64,000 nt of DNA from Candidatus Endomicrobium embiratermitis (GCA_009781315.1 WQYI01000003.1:124001-188000); one strand, 5' to 3'. Numbered from the stretch's first letter, positions 42,224 through 51,095 are shown. Numbers and translations: made by a program. The notes: generated by a model not told the origin, from the sequence alone.

Positions 42224-43426
42224 ATGATAAATATAGAGCCTTCAAAAAAATTAGAACAGCTTCCGCCGTACCTTTTTACAAAAATCAACCTTCTGAAAAA
42301 CGAAGCCTACGCAAAAAATCTCGACGTCATAGATTTAGGCATGGGAAATCCGGACATGCCCACGCCTGCCCATATCGTCGACAGACTTTGCGATACGGTA
42401 AAGCACCACAAAAATACGCACAGGTATCCGCAGGCAAAAGGAATGCCTAAATTCAGAAAAGCCATAGCGGAATGGATGGCAAGACGTTTCGGCGTCGAGC
42501 TTGACCCCGCGAATGAAATTCTCTCCCTTATAGGTTCAAAAGAAGGAGTGGCTCATCTGTGTATGGCGTATTTAAATCCGAACGATTACGTTTTAGTGTG
42601 CGATCCCGCGTATCCCGTTCACTTTAACGGGGTAGTTTTAGCGGGCGCGAAAATTCATTTTATGCCTTTGCTTGAAAAAAACAATTTTTTGCCCGACTTT
42701 ACAAAAATCCCGGAAAAGATCGCGCAAAAAGCAAAAATAATGTTTTTAAATTATCCGAATAACCCGACGGCAGCGGTAGTCGAGGATAATAACTTCTGGA
42801 AAGAAGCTATAAGGTTTTGCAAAAAATACAATATTCTATTGGTTTCCGACAACGCTTATTCCGAACTTACTTTCGGCGATTACTCTGCGCCTTCAATATT
42901 TGAATTCCACGGCGCAAAAGACGTCGCCTTAGAATTTCATTCGTTTTCGAAAACTTTCAATATGGCGGGCTGGAGACTCGGCTGGGTTTGCGGAGACAAA
43001 AAGCTTCTTTACCCGCTTGAAAAATTTAAATCTTTCTTGGATTACGGCGCGCCGACATTTATGCAGCTTGCGGGCGTAGCGGCTTTAAACGGCTCGCAGG
43101 ACTGCGTTCGCGAACAGTCTGCAATTTATGAAAGAAGAATGAAAATGATGACGGCGGGCCTGAAAAAAATAGGCTGGCACGCGCCTGAAACAAAAGCGAC
43201 AATGTACGTATGGGTAGGACTTCCCGAATGTCTTAAGAAAGAAGGTTCGTTAAAAGCAGCCGAAGATTTAATAAAAGAAACCGGCGTAGTAGTTTCTCCC
43301 GGAGTAGGTTTCGGCAAACACGGCGAAGGATATATAAGAATATCCTTAGTAACCCACGATAAGCGCTTTCACGACGCGCTGCTGAGGATAAACAAATTCA
43401 CAAAGAATGCAAAAGGATGTAAATAA
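42224..43426 (+). CDS. Class I aminotransferase (AlaC/LL-DAP aminotransferase-like)
   Basis: The 401-residue PLP enzyme starts at ATG 42224 (MINIEPSKKLEQLPPYLF), matching the family's usual beginning; a longer frame would translate the repeat. The PLP Lys lies in SFSKTFNMAGWRLGW, the conserved Asn in NYPNNPTAA and Asp/Tyr in VSDNAYSELTF. The relatives convert pyruvate and glutamate to alanine (AlaC) or act in lysine or methionine metabolism. It lies 2 bases before the homoserine dehydrogenase gene, suggesting an amino-acid role in one operon. Specificity is uncertain. Confidence 0.85.
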   Translation: MINIEPSKKLEQLPPYLFTKINLLKNEAYAKNLDVIDLGMGNPDMPTPAHIVDRLCDTVKHHKNTHRYPQAKGMPKFRKAIAEWMARRFGVELDPANEILSLIGSKEGVAHLCMAYLNPNDYVLVCDPAYPVHFNGVVLAGAKIHFMPLLEKNNFLPDFTKIPEKIAQKAKIMFLNYPNNPTAAVVEDNNFWKEAIRFCKKYNILLVSDNAYSELTFGDYSAPSIFEFHGAKDVALEFHSFSKTFNMAGWRLGWVCGDKKLLYPLEKFKSFLDYGAPTFMQLAGVAALNGSQDCVREQSAIYERRMKMMTAGLKKIGWHAPETKATMYVWVGLPECLKKEGSLKAAEDLIKETGVVVSPGVGFGKHGEGYIRISLVTHDKRFHDALLRINKFTKNAKGCK

Positions 43427-43428
43427 CT

Positions 43429-44715
43429 ATGGAAAAAAAATATATAAACGTCGGATTAATAGGCTACGGCACGGTCGGCAAGGGCGTAGTTAAAATTTTA
43501 GAAGAAAACAAAAAAATAGTTTTGCGCAAAGTCGGCAAACCCATAAAAATCAAATCCATATGCGACTTATATCCGATAGATAAACCGGAACTTTACGTCA
43601 AAAATTTTAGAAACATTATAAAAGATCCCGAAATAGATTTAGTAGTCGAACTTATCGGCGGATACGAGCCGGCAAGAACAATTATAATAGAGTCTTTAAA
43701 AGCGGGTAAAAACGTGGTTACCGCAAATAAAGCGGTCCTTGCAAAATACTGGGATCAGATTTTTACAACGGCTCAAGACTGCCAAAAATCCATATACTAT
43801 GAAGCTTCCGTGGGCGGCGTTATTCCGGTAGTGCAAGGTTTAAGCGAAGGTTTGGCTTCGGAAGAAATCCTTGAGATTAAAGGCATATTAAACGGCACGA
43901 CAAATTTTATTTTAAGCGAAATGACAAAAAACGGGGTTTCTTACGATGAAGCTTTGCAAAGCGCGCAAAAAGCGGGTTTTGCCGAAGCCGATCCGGCGTT
44001 TGACGTTAAAGGAACCGATACAGCAAATAAGCTTGCGATACTTGCGTCTCTTGCGTGGGGCGGCTGGATAAAAGTAAAAGATATCGCCGTAAAAGGCATA
44101 GCGGACTTGAATATAGAAGACGTTTTAATAACGCAGGATTTCGGCTATGACATAAAACTTATAGGCTCCGCCCATCAAACCAAAAACGGAATAGATTTGT
44201 CGGTTCAGCCGTGTCTTGTGAAACACAATAATGCTTTCGCGACCGTTGAAAACGAATACAATGCGGTTATGATTACGGGTAAAGATTCGGGCGACGTTTT
44301 GCTTTACGGAAAAGGCGCCGGACAGGGACCCGCGGCAAGCGCGGTGGTTTCGGATATAATAAATCTTTCAAAATTTATAGTCACAAACACCGCTGGAATA
44401 GTTCCCGACGTTGTTTTCGACAGAAAAAAGAAAATTAGAATATTACCCGCGGGTAAAAGCAAAGCTTCGTATTATATAAGGCTAAATGTTATAGACAAGC
44501 CGGGAGTTTTATCAAAAATTTCAGGAATACTGGGTAAATATAAAGTGTCAATAGCAAGCCTTGCCCAGCCGGACATAAGCGGCGGGGATTACGTGCAGGT
44601 AATAATCATAACGCACGAAACTTACCGCGAAAACATAGAAAAAGCTTTAAAGCAAATCAACGCGACAAAATCAATAGTAAAATCAAAAACCATAAAAATT
44701 AAAATAGAGTGCTAG
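43429..44715 (+). CDS. hom: Homoserine dehydrogenase with ACT domain
   Basis: It reduces aspartate semialdehyde to homoserine for threonine and methionine. The 428-residue product has LIGYGTVGKGVVKILEE (NAD(P) site), EASVGGVIPVVQGLSEGL, EADPAFDVKGTDTANKLAILA (catalytic Lys/Asp region) and an ACT domain (~350-425: YIRLNVIDKPGVLSKISGIL) expected to bind a feedback inhibitor. It follows the aminotransferase gene by 2 bases. Confidence 0.96.
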   Translation: MEKKYINVGLIGYGTVGKGVVKILEENKKIVLRKVGKPIKIKSICDLYPIDKPELYVKNFRNIIKDPEIDLVVELIGGYEPARTIIIESLKAGKNVVTANKAVLAKYWDQIFTTAQDCQKSIYYEASVGGVIPVVQGLSEGLASEEILEIKGILNGTTNFILSEMTKNGVSYDEALQSAQKAGFAEADPAFDVKGTDTANKLAILASLAWGGWIKVKDIAVKGIADLNIEDVLITQDFGYDIKLIGSAHQTKNGIDLSVQPCLVKHNNAFATVENEYNAVMITGKDSGDVLLYGKGAGQGPAASAVVSDIINLSKFIVTNTAGIVPDVVFDRKKKIRILPAGKSKASYYIRLNVIDKPGVLSKISGILGKYKVSIASLAQPDISGGDYVQVIIITHETYRENIEKALKQINATKSIVKSKTIKIKIEC

Positions 44716-44751
44716 CACCCTTAAATTTTTATGCCGATTAACGGAGGAATT

Positions 44752-45477
44752 ATGATAAAAAAACTATTTTTTGCCATACTCAGCTTAATTTGTTTTTCCG
44801 GTTTTGTTTTTGCGGATTTCGGCGTTAACGTAAGAGGCGGGAAATTATTCGGCGGCAGTTGTTTCGGCGAATACGATAATTATTACGTTATCGGAGGAGC
44901 CCAGGATTATAAGGCCGACTTTTTTAATTACGGAGCGGACGTTTTTTTTGAAAGGAAAATAAGCAACGAAATTTTCGGATTCGAAGGCGAAGGATATATA
45001 GGCGTTAAAGTAGGATTTACAAAATATGAAGAGAACTACTATGGATTATTTTTTTATGACTCCTCTTACGGTTACAATGATTTAAAACTAACCTCAAACG
45101 CTTATGCCATGCCTATAATGATTTATTATAAATATAAGGATGAAGATAAACCCCGGATAAGAGTATGGGGCGGTTTAGGCGCAGAACTGCTTTTTAATGA
45201 ATATAACTATAAATCAACCGGACTGCTTGTCGGTAATGTGCAGCAAAAAGAAACGTCATCGGCTATAATACCGAAAATAGAATTAGGCGTCGAATATGTA
45301 CTAGCTAAATCTACAAGTCTGTTTTTTAGCTTTGGGTACCAATTCAACGGCAAAGTTACAACGGACTTGGCTGATATTCTTTTTGACGAGACATATGTGG
45401 ATTTTTCCGGAATCACTTTTAATATCGGGATTAGTTTCAATATTATTAAAGACAAAGAGGAAGAGAAAGAAGACTAA
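44752..45477 (+). CDS. Small outer-membrane beta-barrel protein
   Basis: The 241-residue product starts at ATG 44752, with GGAGG 4-5 bases upstream. It has a signal peptide (MIKKLFFAILSLICFSGFVFA). The rest is Gly- and aromatic-rich with alternating beta pattern (GFEGEGYIGVKVGFTKY, IPKIELGVEYVLAKSTSLFF, FNIGISFNII), typical of porin-like small barrels. The last residues are a charged tail (KDKEEEKED) rather than a terminal Phe. Function unknown. Confidence 0.65.
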   Translation: MIKKLFFAILSLICFSGFVFADFGVNVRGGKLFGGSCFGEYDNYYVIGGAQDYKADFFNYGADVFFERKISNEIFGFEGEGYIGVKVGFTKYEENYYGLFFYDSSYGYNDLKLTSNAYAMPIMIYYKYKDEDKPRIRVWGGLGAELLFNEYNYKSTGLLVGNVQQKETSSAIIPKIELGVEYVLAKSTSLFFSFGYQFNGKVTTDLADILFDETYVDFSGITFNIGISFNIIKDKEEEKED

Positions 45478-45515
45478 ACCGTATTACAATTAAAGTCTAT
45501 AGCGAAATCAAGGCC

Positions 45516-45545
45516 GGTCAACCTTATAATTATTATGAGGTTGAC
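45516..45545. terminator. Hairpin, probable terminator, overlapping a promoter
   Basis: GGTCAACCT (45516-45524) pairs with AGGTTGACC (45537-45545) around an AT loop. The following run (TGATTTATTTTATT) is only moderately T-rich. The right arm contains the TTGACC used as -35 box by the next promoter. Confidence 0.55.
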
Positions 45546-45569
45546 CTGATTTATTTTATTCTGTAAAAT
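45541..45569 (+). promoter_or_regulatory. Promoter of the 18-kb plus-strand cluster
   Basis: TTGACC (45541-45546) and TAAAAT (45564-45569) are exactly 17 bases apart. The predicted start near 45576 leaves only about 3 bases before the bioB ATG at 45579, so the mRNA is nearly leaderless. Confidence 0.6.
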
Positions 45570-45578
45570 GTATGAATT

Positions 45579-46499
45579 ATGAAAAAAGAAATTACAAAAG
45601 AAGAAGCTTTGCTTCTTTTTAATTCAGACGCCGAAGACCTCTTTTACGAGGCAGCAAAAGTACGCAAAAAGTATAAAGGCGATAAAGTAAAAATCTGTTC
45701 AATTATCAATGCGAAATCAGGCCAGTGCGGCGAAAATTGTAAATTCTGCGCGCAGTCTGCTTTTAATAAAACGGAAGTTACAGTTTATCCTTTGGCTGAA
45801 ACCGCGCAAATAGCGCGGTCCGCAGACAAGGCGCTTGAAAACGCGCAATGTTTCGGCATTGTTTCCAGCGGAAACTATTTAAACGAAAAAGAAATAGACT
45901 CGCTTTGTGAAATGTTTAAAAATTATAAGCAGGTTGAAAGCCTGAGCGTTTCTATAGGCAGGCTGTCTGATGAAATACTTTTTAAATTTAAAGAAGCCGG
46001 AATAAAAAAAATCCACCACAACTTAGAAACCTCGAGGGAATTTTTCCCGAAAATCTGCACTACGCACAGTTATGACGAGAGAATAAACACTATAAAAAGG
46101 GCGAAAACCCTTGGATTTAAAATTTGCAGCGGCGGACTTTTCGGAATCGGCGAGTCTATTCATGACAGGGTTGATCTGGCGTTTGCTTTAAAAGAGCTTG
46201 ATGTTGACAGCGTGCCTATGAACTTTTTCATACAGGTTAAAGGCACGGCATTGGAAGGGGCAAAGCCCCTTTTGCCAACGGAAATACTAAAAACAATCGC
46301 GTTGTTCAGACTGATTTTGCAAAAACAGGATATAGTTATCTGCGGCGGCAGGGAAGTAAATTTGAGAGATTTACAATCAATGATCTTTTTAGCCGGAGCA
46401 AACGGAATGATGAGCGGCGGATATCTTACTACGGGCGGCAGGGATATTGAAACGGATTTAAAAATGATAAAAGATTTGGGAATGGAAACTTATGAATAA
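45579..46499 (+). CDS. bioB: Biotin synthase-like radical SAM enzyme with altered auxiliary-cluster ligands
   Basis: BioB inserts sulfur into dethiobiotin. The 306-residue product has C50, C54 and C57 (CGENCKFC) for the SAM cluster, HHNLETS, CSGGLFGIGE and IQVKGTALE. Compared by eye with E. coli BioB, the auxiliary [2Fe-2S] ligands change: Cys97 is kept (C91) and Cys188 is kept (C183), but Cys128 is Ser (S123) and Arg260 is Val (V253), while a new Cys appears two residues before GRE (C255, ICGGRE). Anaerobe-type BioB proteins with a different auxiliary cluster are known; this looks like one. It heads the cluster and overlaps the next gene by 8 bases. No clear ribosome site. Confidence 0.8.
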   Translation: MKKEITKEEALLLFNSDAEDLFYEAAKVRKKYKGDKVKICSIINAKSGQCGENCKFCAQSAFNKTEVTVYPLAETAQIARSADKALENAQCFGIVSSGNYLNEKEIDSLCEMFKNYKQVESLSVSIGRLSDEILFKFKEAGIKKIHHNLETSREFFPKICTTHSYDERINTIKRAKTLGFKICSGGLFGIGESIHDRVDLAFALKELDVDSVPMNFFIQVKGTALEGAKPLLPTEILKTIALFRLILQKQDIVICGGREVNLRDLQSMIFLAGANGMMSGGYLTTGGRDIETDLKMIKDLGMETYE

Positions 46500-47193
46500 A
46501 AAAACCGTATTGATTACCGGGCTTTCGCGCGGAATAGGAAAAGAACTTGCCTTGCATTTCTCTGAAAACGGCTGGAATGTATGCGGCTGTTACAGAACAA
46601 ATAAACCCGATTATGAAATTCCAAACTCAAAATTTTTTCAAACCGATATTTCAAAACCTGACGAAGCAGCGTCTCTTATAAAAAACGCGCAAGGCGCGTT
46701 TGGAAAAATCGACTGCGCAATAAATAACGCTTCCATAGGCAAAAATAAACTAATTTTTAAAGAACAAGCCGACAACTGGAACGAAGTAATACAAACCAAC
46801 CTCAACGGGACATTTTATGTCATTAAAGAAGCTCTCGATATTATGGCAAAGCAGCATTACGGATCAATAATAAATATAGCTTCGATATCCGCGTATAAAT
46901 CTTACGCGGGCGCTGCAAGTTATTCGGCCTCAAAGGCCGCGGTAATCGCTTTAACAAAAACCGCGGCAAGAGAAGGCGGACGTTTCGGTATAACCGTAAA
47001 TGCCGTTTTGCCGGGATTTCATTTAACGTCTCTTGGCAAGTCGGCAGGAGAAAAATATACAGAAGAAAGAAAACGGGAAAGCGTTTTAAATACTACTACA
47101 GACTTAAAAGAGTTTTTAGATTTTATGCTTTATTTGGCAAATACAAAAACAATTTCAGGACAAGTGTTTAACATCGATTCGAGAATAGTTTAA
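46492..47193 (+). CDS. Short-chain 3-ketoacyl-ACP reductase, cluster ketoreductase 1
   Basis: The 233-residue NADPH-dependent SDR has the cofactor motif TGLSRGIG, NNASIG, the catalytic Ser in NIASISAY and Tyr/Lys in YSASK. It would reduce the 3-keto group after each condensation. It overlaps bioB by 8 bases and precedes a ketosynthase gene, so it probably acts in chain building. The FabG at 51085 is a second reductase. Confidence 0.85.
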   Translation: MNKKTVLITGLSRGIGKELALHFSENGWNVCGCYRTNKPDYEIPNSKFFQTDISKPDEAASLIKNAQGAFGKIDCAINNASIGKNKLIFKEQADNWNEVIQTNLNGTFYVIKEALDIMAKQHYGSIINIASISAYKSYAGAASYSASKAAVIALTKTAAREGGRFGITVNAVLPGFHLTSLGKSAGEKYTEERKRESVLNTTTDLKEFLDFMLYLANTKTISGQVFNIDSRIV

Positions 47194-47214
47194 AAGCAAA
47201 GTTGAGAGTGAAAA

Positions 47215-48399
47215 GTGGAAAGTGAAAAAATAAGATTTGCCGTTACGGGGCTTGGTATTGTTTCGCCTCTTGGCACAGGCATTGAAAAAAACTGGCAACG
47301 CTTAATTGACAGTGAAAGCGCGGTTCGTTATGAAATAAAAAACGAAGCTTTTATAGCAAGAGCGGAAGGCTTTGATATGCCTGAAAATCTCCGCCAGCTT
47401 GCCATAGGGTTTTTTGCCGCTCAGGAAGCGGTAAAAGACGCGGGTCTTATAACTTCAGGTTACGAAAAAGACCGCATAGGCTTGTCTTGCGGCGAAAGCA
47501 AACCGAACTTATTTCATGAAAGTTTTGTTTTTGACAGTGGCTTTCCGGAACAAATTAAAAACATATTGAAAATTGAAGGGCAGATGAGCTGCGTATCTGC
47601 CGCGTGCGCTACGGGAACATTAACCGTTATCAAAGGATGCGATTTTATAGAAAACGATATTTGCGATGCGGTGATTTGCGGAACATCGGAAACATCAATA
47701 CATCCGTTATATACGGCAGGATTTAAAAATATGGGCGCTCTTTCCAAAAGGGGTCACAGGCCTTTTGGTAAAGAAAGAGACGGTTTTTCCATAGGGGAAG
47801 GAGCGGGATTTATAGTAATTGAAGATTTGAAAAAAGCAGCTTTAAGAGGCGCGAAAATTTATTGCGAACTGGGAGGCTTCGCCTCCGGTATTTATACAAA
47901 CAACACAATTAATATAGATTCGTCAAACGGTATGGAACGTATTATAAAAAACACCGTTAACAATGAAATTCCGGACTTTATACACGCTCACGGCACCGGA
48001 ACAAAGTTAAACGATTATTACGAAAGCGAAGCGATAAAACGACAGTTAGGAGTTAGGAATGAGGAGTTAGGAATTAAAGACAAAGAAAATGCCGGAAAAG
48101 CAGTTCATTCCTCACTCCTCACTCCTAATTCCTCATTTCCGTTGGTGTCGTCAACAAAAGCCGCTACCGGACATATGCTTGGCGTTTCGGGAATTGCCGG
48201 CGCGATATTTTCAATCCTTGCAATGAGAGATAGTATTGTCCCGCCGACATTAAATTTTACCGAATCGGATATACCGTTCAATTTAAACTATGTAAAAAAT
48301 ATTGCCTTGGCTCAGCCGGTTAACTCGGCGCTGTCTTTATCTTTTGGTTTCGGCGGACAAGGCGCGGCGCTTTATTTTAAAAAAAGCAACCTATGTTAA
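47215..48399 (+). CDS. Beta-ketoacyl-ACP synthase 2 of the cluster, with in-frame repeat insertion
   Basis: The 394-residue product has the full triad: C131 (AACATGT), H259 (AHGTGT) and K315/H320 (TKAATGHM). About 30 residues between Glu-Ser-Glu-Ala and PLVSSTKAATGHM (roughly 276-307, NEELGIKDKEN and SSLLTPNSSF) are encoded by a dispersed hairpin repeat inserted in frame (48045-48139). The insertion lies in a loop ahead of the second active-site segment, and the reading frame continues normally. The start is GTG at 47215, within a degenerate GAGAGTGAAAAGTG run that looks like a repeat fragment. The stop overlaps the next gene by 7 bases. Confidence 0.8.
   Translation: MESEKIRFAVTGLGIVSPLGTGIEKNWQRLIDSESAVRYEIKNEAFIARAEGFDMPENLRQLAIGFFAAQEAVKDAGLITSGYEKDRIGLSCGESKPNLFHESFVFDSGFPEQIKNILKIEGQMSCVSAACATGTLTVIKGCDFIENDICDAVICGTSETSIHPLYTAGFKNMGALSKRGHRPFGKERDGFSIGEGAGFIVIEDLKKAALRGAKIYCELGGFASGIYTNNTINIDSSNGMERIIKNTVNNEIPDFIHAHGTGTKLNDYYESEAIKRQLGVRNEELGIKDKENAGKAVHSSLLTPNSSFPLVSSTKAATGHMLGVSGIAGAIFSILAMRDSIVPPTLNFTESDIPFNLNYVKNIALAQPVNSALSLSFGFGGQGAALYFKKSNLC
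48045..48139. repeat. Inverted repeat with GAGTTAGGA-type arms inside a ketosynthase gene
   Basis: Left arm GTTAGGAGTTAGGAATGAGG and AGTTAGGAATTA mirror CATTCCTCACTCCTCACTCC and TAATTCCTCATTTC on the right. The loop has AAAGACAAAG. Another copy of the arm words lies at 59495. Confidence 0.85.
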
Positions 48400-49178
48400 A
48401 ACTTCCAAACGTTACCATCGCGGCTTTAGCCTGCACTTATGTATATGAAACCGTTCAGGCTATGAAATACAGCATGAAAAATATAGAATTCGGCGACGCT
48501 GTTCTGGTAAGCCATAAAAAACCTTTTTACCTGCCTGAAAATATCCGTTATGACTGTACGCCGAAAAATAAAAGCATGAACGACTTTAATTACAAGATGA
48601 TTTACGAAATGCACAAACACATTAACACGGATTTTATGCTGCTTATACATTATGACGGTTTCATGATTAATCCCGATATGTGGCGCGAAGAGTTTTTGGC
48701 TTACGATTATATAGGCGCGCCGTGGCCGAAAAATAATTCTTTGAAAGACGCAAAAGGAAACATTTGCAGGGTAGGAAACAGCGTTTCAATACGTTCCAGG
48801 CGTTTGATGGAACTTCCGTCAAAACTGAATATTCCTTTTGAGCCGGTCCGATCCGAACGGTCAGTATATAAAGGGCTTTATAATGAAGATTTGTTTATTT
48901 GCGTTAAAAACAAACACATTTTGGAATCCAACGGAATGAAATTTGCGCCTTTGGAGATTGCAAAATATTTTGCCCATGAAGCCTCTATAGACGAAATAAA
49001 AGGAATCCGTCCGTTCGCGTTCCACGATTATTTCGGAAACAATTTTAAAAACAAACGTTTCGGAAGACTATGTCTCAAATATTGGTTTATCGATAAGCCT
49101 TTGCGTGTTATAACTAATCTGAAAAAGAACAGAAAAACAGCGGAAAGATCAACAACGAACATGGATTCCCCCGTATAA
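48393..49178 (+). CDS. DUF5672-family protein, possible glycosyltransferase
   Basis: The 261-residue product matches a domain of unknown function often found with glycosyltransferases: FMLLIHYDGFMINPDMW with a DG motif, FLAYDYIGAPWPKNN, a V-GN-(G/S) region at RVGNSVSIRSRRLME and EDLFICVKNKH plus KYFAHEASID. It probably transfers a sugar or modifies a glycolipid. The last residues (MDSPV) come from a GTCAT-type repeat at 49161. It overlaps the ketosynthase stop by 7 bases. Confidence 0.7.
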   Translation: MLKLPNVTIAALACTYVYETVQAMKYSMKNIEFGDAVLVSHKKPFYLPENIRYDCTPKNKSMNDFNYKMIYEMHKHINTDFMLLIHYDGFMINPDMWREEFLAYDYIGAPWPKNNSLKDAKGNICRVGNSVSIRSRRLMELPSKLNIPFEPVRSERSVYKGLYNEDLFICVKNKHILESNGMKFAPLEIAKYFAHEASIDEIKGIRPFAFHDYFGNNFKNKRFGRLCLKYWFIDKPLRVITNLKKNRKTAERSTTNMDSPV

Positions 49179-49239
49179 ATACCTTACGGGGCAGGCTCGT
49201 TAGAGGAATAACATCTTACTAATTAGCCGGAATGACAAA
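49161..49239. repeat. GGATTCC...GGAATGAC repeat
   Basis: GGATTCCCCCGTA with TACGGGGC inside, and CCGGAATGAC at the far end, form a degenerate double-hairpin of the GTCATTCC class. It supplies the stop of the preceding gene and fills the gap before bioF. Confidence 0.6.
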
Positions 49240-49264
49240 CATTACCGTATCATGAGGTTTAGTT

Positions 49265-50419
49265 ATGTTAGATGATATATTGTCCGAAAAATTATCAGCA
49301 ATTAAAGAGTCAGGCTTATCAAGAAAGCTTCGCCTTATTTCTTCAAGTCCTGCGGCAAAGGTGATAATTGACAATAAAAAATTCATTAATTTTTCCTCAA
49401 ACAATTATTTGGATTTATCCGGCAGTAAAGAAATAAACGCTGCCGCTTGCGAAGCCGTTGAAAAATACGGTTTTGGAGGGACTTCGTCCCGCCTTGTAGG
49501 CGGGCACCTTTCGGTTCATGAAAAATTAGAAACGGCTTTAGCCAAATTTAAAAACAAAAAAGCAGCTTTGCTGTTCGCAAGCGGTTACCAAACAAATTTA
49601 GGAGTGCTTAGCGCCCTTGGTTCTATTGAAAATACATGCATTATTATGGACAAATTAAACCACGCTTCTTTATGGGACGGCGCGAAACTTTCCAAAGCGC
49701 GCATATTTGTATATGAGCATTGCGACATGGACTCGTTCGAGTCTGTGTTAAAAAGAGCAAAAGACTATAAATTAAAACTCGCGGTTACGGAATCCGTGTT
49801 TTCAATGGACGGAGACTTTGTCCCTTTGCAAGACTTTACGGAACTCTGCTTAAAGCATGACGCTGTCAGCATATTGGACGAAGCTCATTCTACAGGTATT
49901 TTCGGAAAGGAAGGCAGAGGGCTTGCGGACGAATATGGCGTTTCGGACAAAATCGATATAACAATCGGCACTTTATCAAAAGCTTTTGGCGCGCAAGGCG
50001 GTTTTGTGTGCGCAAGCCAAAGTCTTATAGACTATTTAGTAAATAAATGCAGAGCGTTCATATACACCACGGCAGTTTCTCCGGCTATAGCCGGCGCGGC
50101 TTTGAAATCTTTGGAAATAATAAAAAAATCCGGCGATAAAAGAGCAATGCTTTTAAATAACGCGAAATATCTTAAAGAAAAACTGGTCAGCATCGGCTTT
50201 AAAACCGGCGACAGCCGGTCGCAGATTATTCCGGTAATAACAGGCGGCATTGAACAAACCGAAAAACTTTCAAAAATTTTATTTAAAAACTTTATTTTTG
50301 CCCCGTCGATTAAACCTCCTACGGTTCCGGAAAGTCAGGCAAGAATCAGAATTTCTCTGACGGCAGGACACGCTAAATCCGACATTGAAAAATTGTTAAA
50401 AATTATAAAAATGATATAA
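49265..50419 (+). CDS. bioF: 8-Amino-7-oxononanoate synthase-like alpha-oxoamine synthase
   Basis: PLP-dependent condensation of an acyl thioester with an amino acid, normally pimeloyl-ACP and alanine in biotin synthesis. The 384-residue product has INFSSNNYLDLS, GFGGTSSRLVGGHLSVHEKLE, HASLWDG, DEAHSTGIFG and the PLP Lys in GTLSKAFGAQGG. Together with BioB it could make biotin, but BioA, BioD and BioC are not in the window, and its place among polyketide genes allows another substrate. GAGG lies about 6 bases upstream of the ATG. Confidence 0.85.
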   Translation: MLDDILSEKLSAIKESGLSRKLRLISSSPAAKVIIDNKKFINFSSNNYLDLSGSKEINAAACEAVEKYGFGGTSSRLVGGHLSVHEKLETALAKFKNKKAALLFASGYQTNLGVLSALGSIENTCIIMDKLNHASLWDGAKLSKARIFVYEHCDMDSFESVLKRAKDYKLKLAVTESVFSMDGDFVPLQDFTELCLKHDAVSILDEAHSTGIFGKEGRGLADEYGVSDKIDITIGTLSKAFGAQGGFVCASQSLIDYLVNKCRAFIYTTAVSPAIAGAALKSLEIIKKSGDKRAMLLNNAKYLKEKLVSIGFKTGDSRSQIIPVITGGIEQTEKLSKILFKNFIFAPSIKPPTVPESQARIRISLTAGHAKSDIEKLLKIIKMI

Positions 50420-50444
50420 TATGTAAAAATTTTCAGGGGGATAT

Positions 50445-51095
50445 ATGAAGTTTTACGCTGTTTTGGCGTTCTTTTTCTTTTTTTGCTCTGCAATTGTTTC
50501 AGCTGAAAATTATTCTTTTCCGGCAGAATCGGTTGAAAGCACGATTATAACGGCCAACGCGGGGAGAATCAACATAACAACTTCTTACAAAGCAAAAACA
50601 ATTTCAGTATCTTTCAAACAGGGAGTTCCGCCGTCTACAAAAAGAAACATACGAATCAATAACAGAAAACAATTGGAAATATATCTGGACGGAGACGATT
50701 TTGACGAAAATTCCACAGTCGATATTGTTTTACCTAAAGAACACAGACTGCAAATAAGTTCTCTTACGGCGGATATAAAAATTTCAAATTTATCCGGAAG
50801 CATCAGCCTGGATGCTTCGGCTGGAACAGTCAATATTAAAAATTTTAACGGAAATCTCGGTATAAGCTCCGTGTCCGCGCAAATTGACGCCGAGGGCGAA
50901 TTTAAAATGATTGATCTTGAAAGCGTTTCCGCTTTTATCTGGTTCTCTTTGAAAAAATTACCGCCCGACCACGATTATACTGTTTCCGGCGCGGGCAATA
51001 TCAGATTTATTCTGGGAAAAGGCGTTAACGAAGATAATTTAAATATAAAGAAAAACGAATTTTACGGAAATCTGGAGATAACGGATGGAAGGTAA
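50445..51095 (+). CDS. Exported beta-helix-like protein (DUF4097-like)
   Basis: The 216-residue product has a signal peptide (MKFYAVLAFFFFFCSAIVSA). The remainder reads as short repeated beta-strands ending in N, D or S turns (TITTANAGRINIT-like, ISSLTADIKISNLSGSISL, AGTVNIKNFNGNLGIS), the pattern of DUF4097/putative adhesin folds. Function unknown. The stop overlaps the FabG gene by 11 bases, so it is part of the operon. GGGGG precedes the ATG. Confidence 0.6.
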   Translation: MKFYAVLAFFFFFCSAIVSAENYSFPAESVESTIITANAGRINITTSYKAKTISVSFKQGVPPSTKRNIRINNRKQLEIYLDGDDFDENSTVDIVLPKEHRLQISSLTADIKISNLSGSISLDASAGTVNIKNFNGNLGISSVSAQIDAEGEFKMIDLESVSAFIWFSLKKLPPDHDYTVSGAGNIRFILGKGVNEDNLNIKKNEFYGNLEITDGR

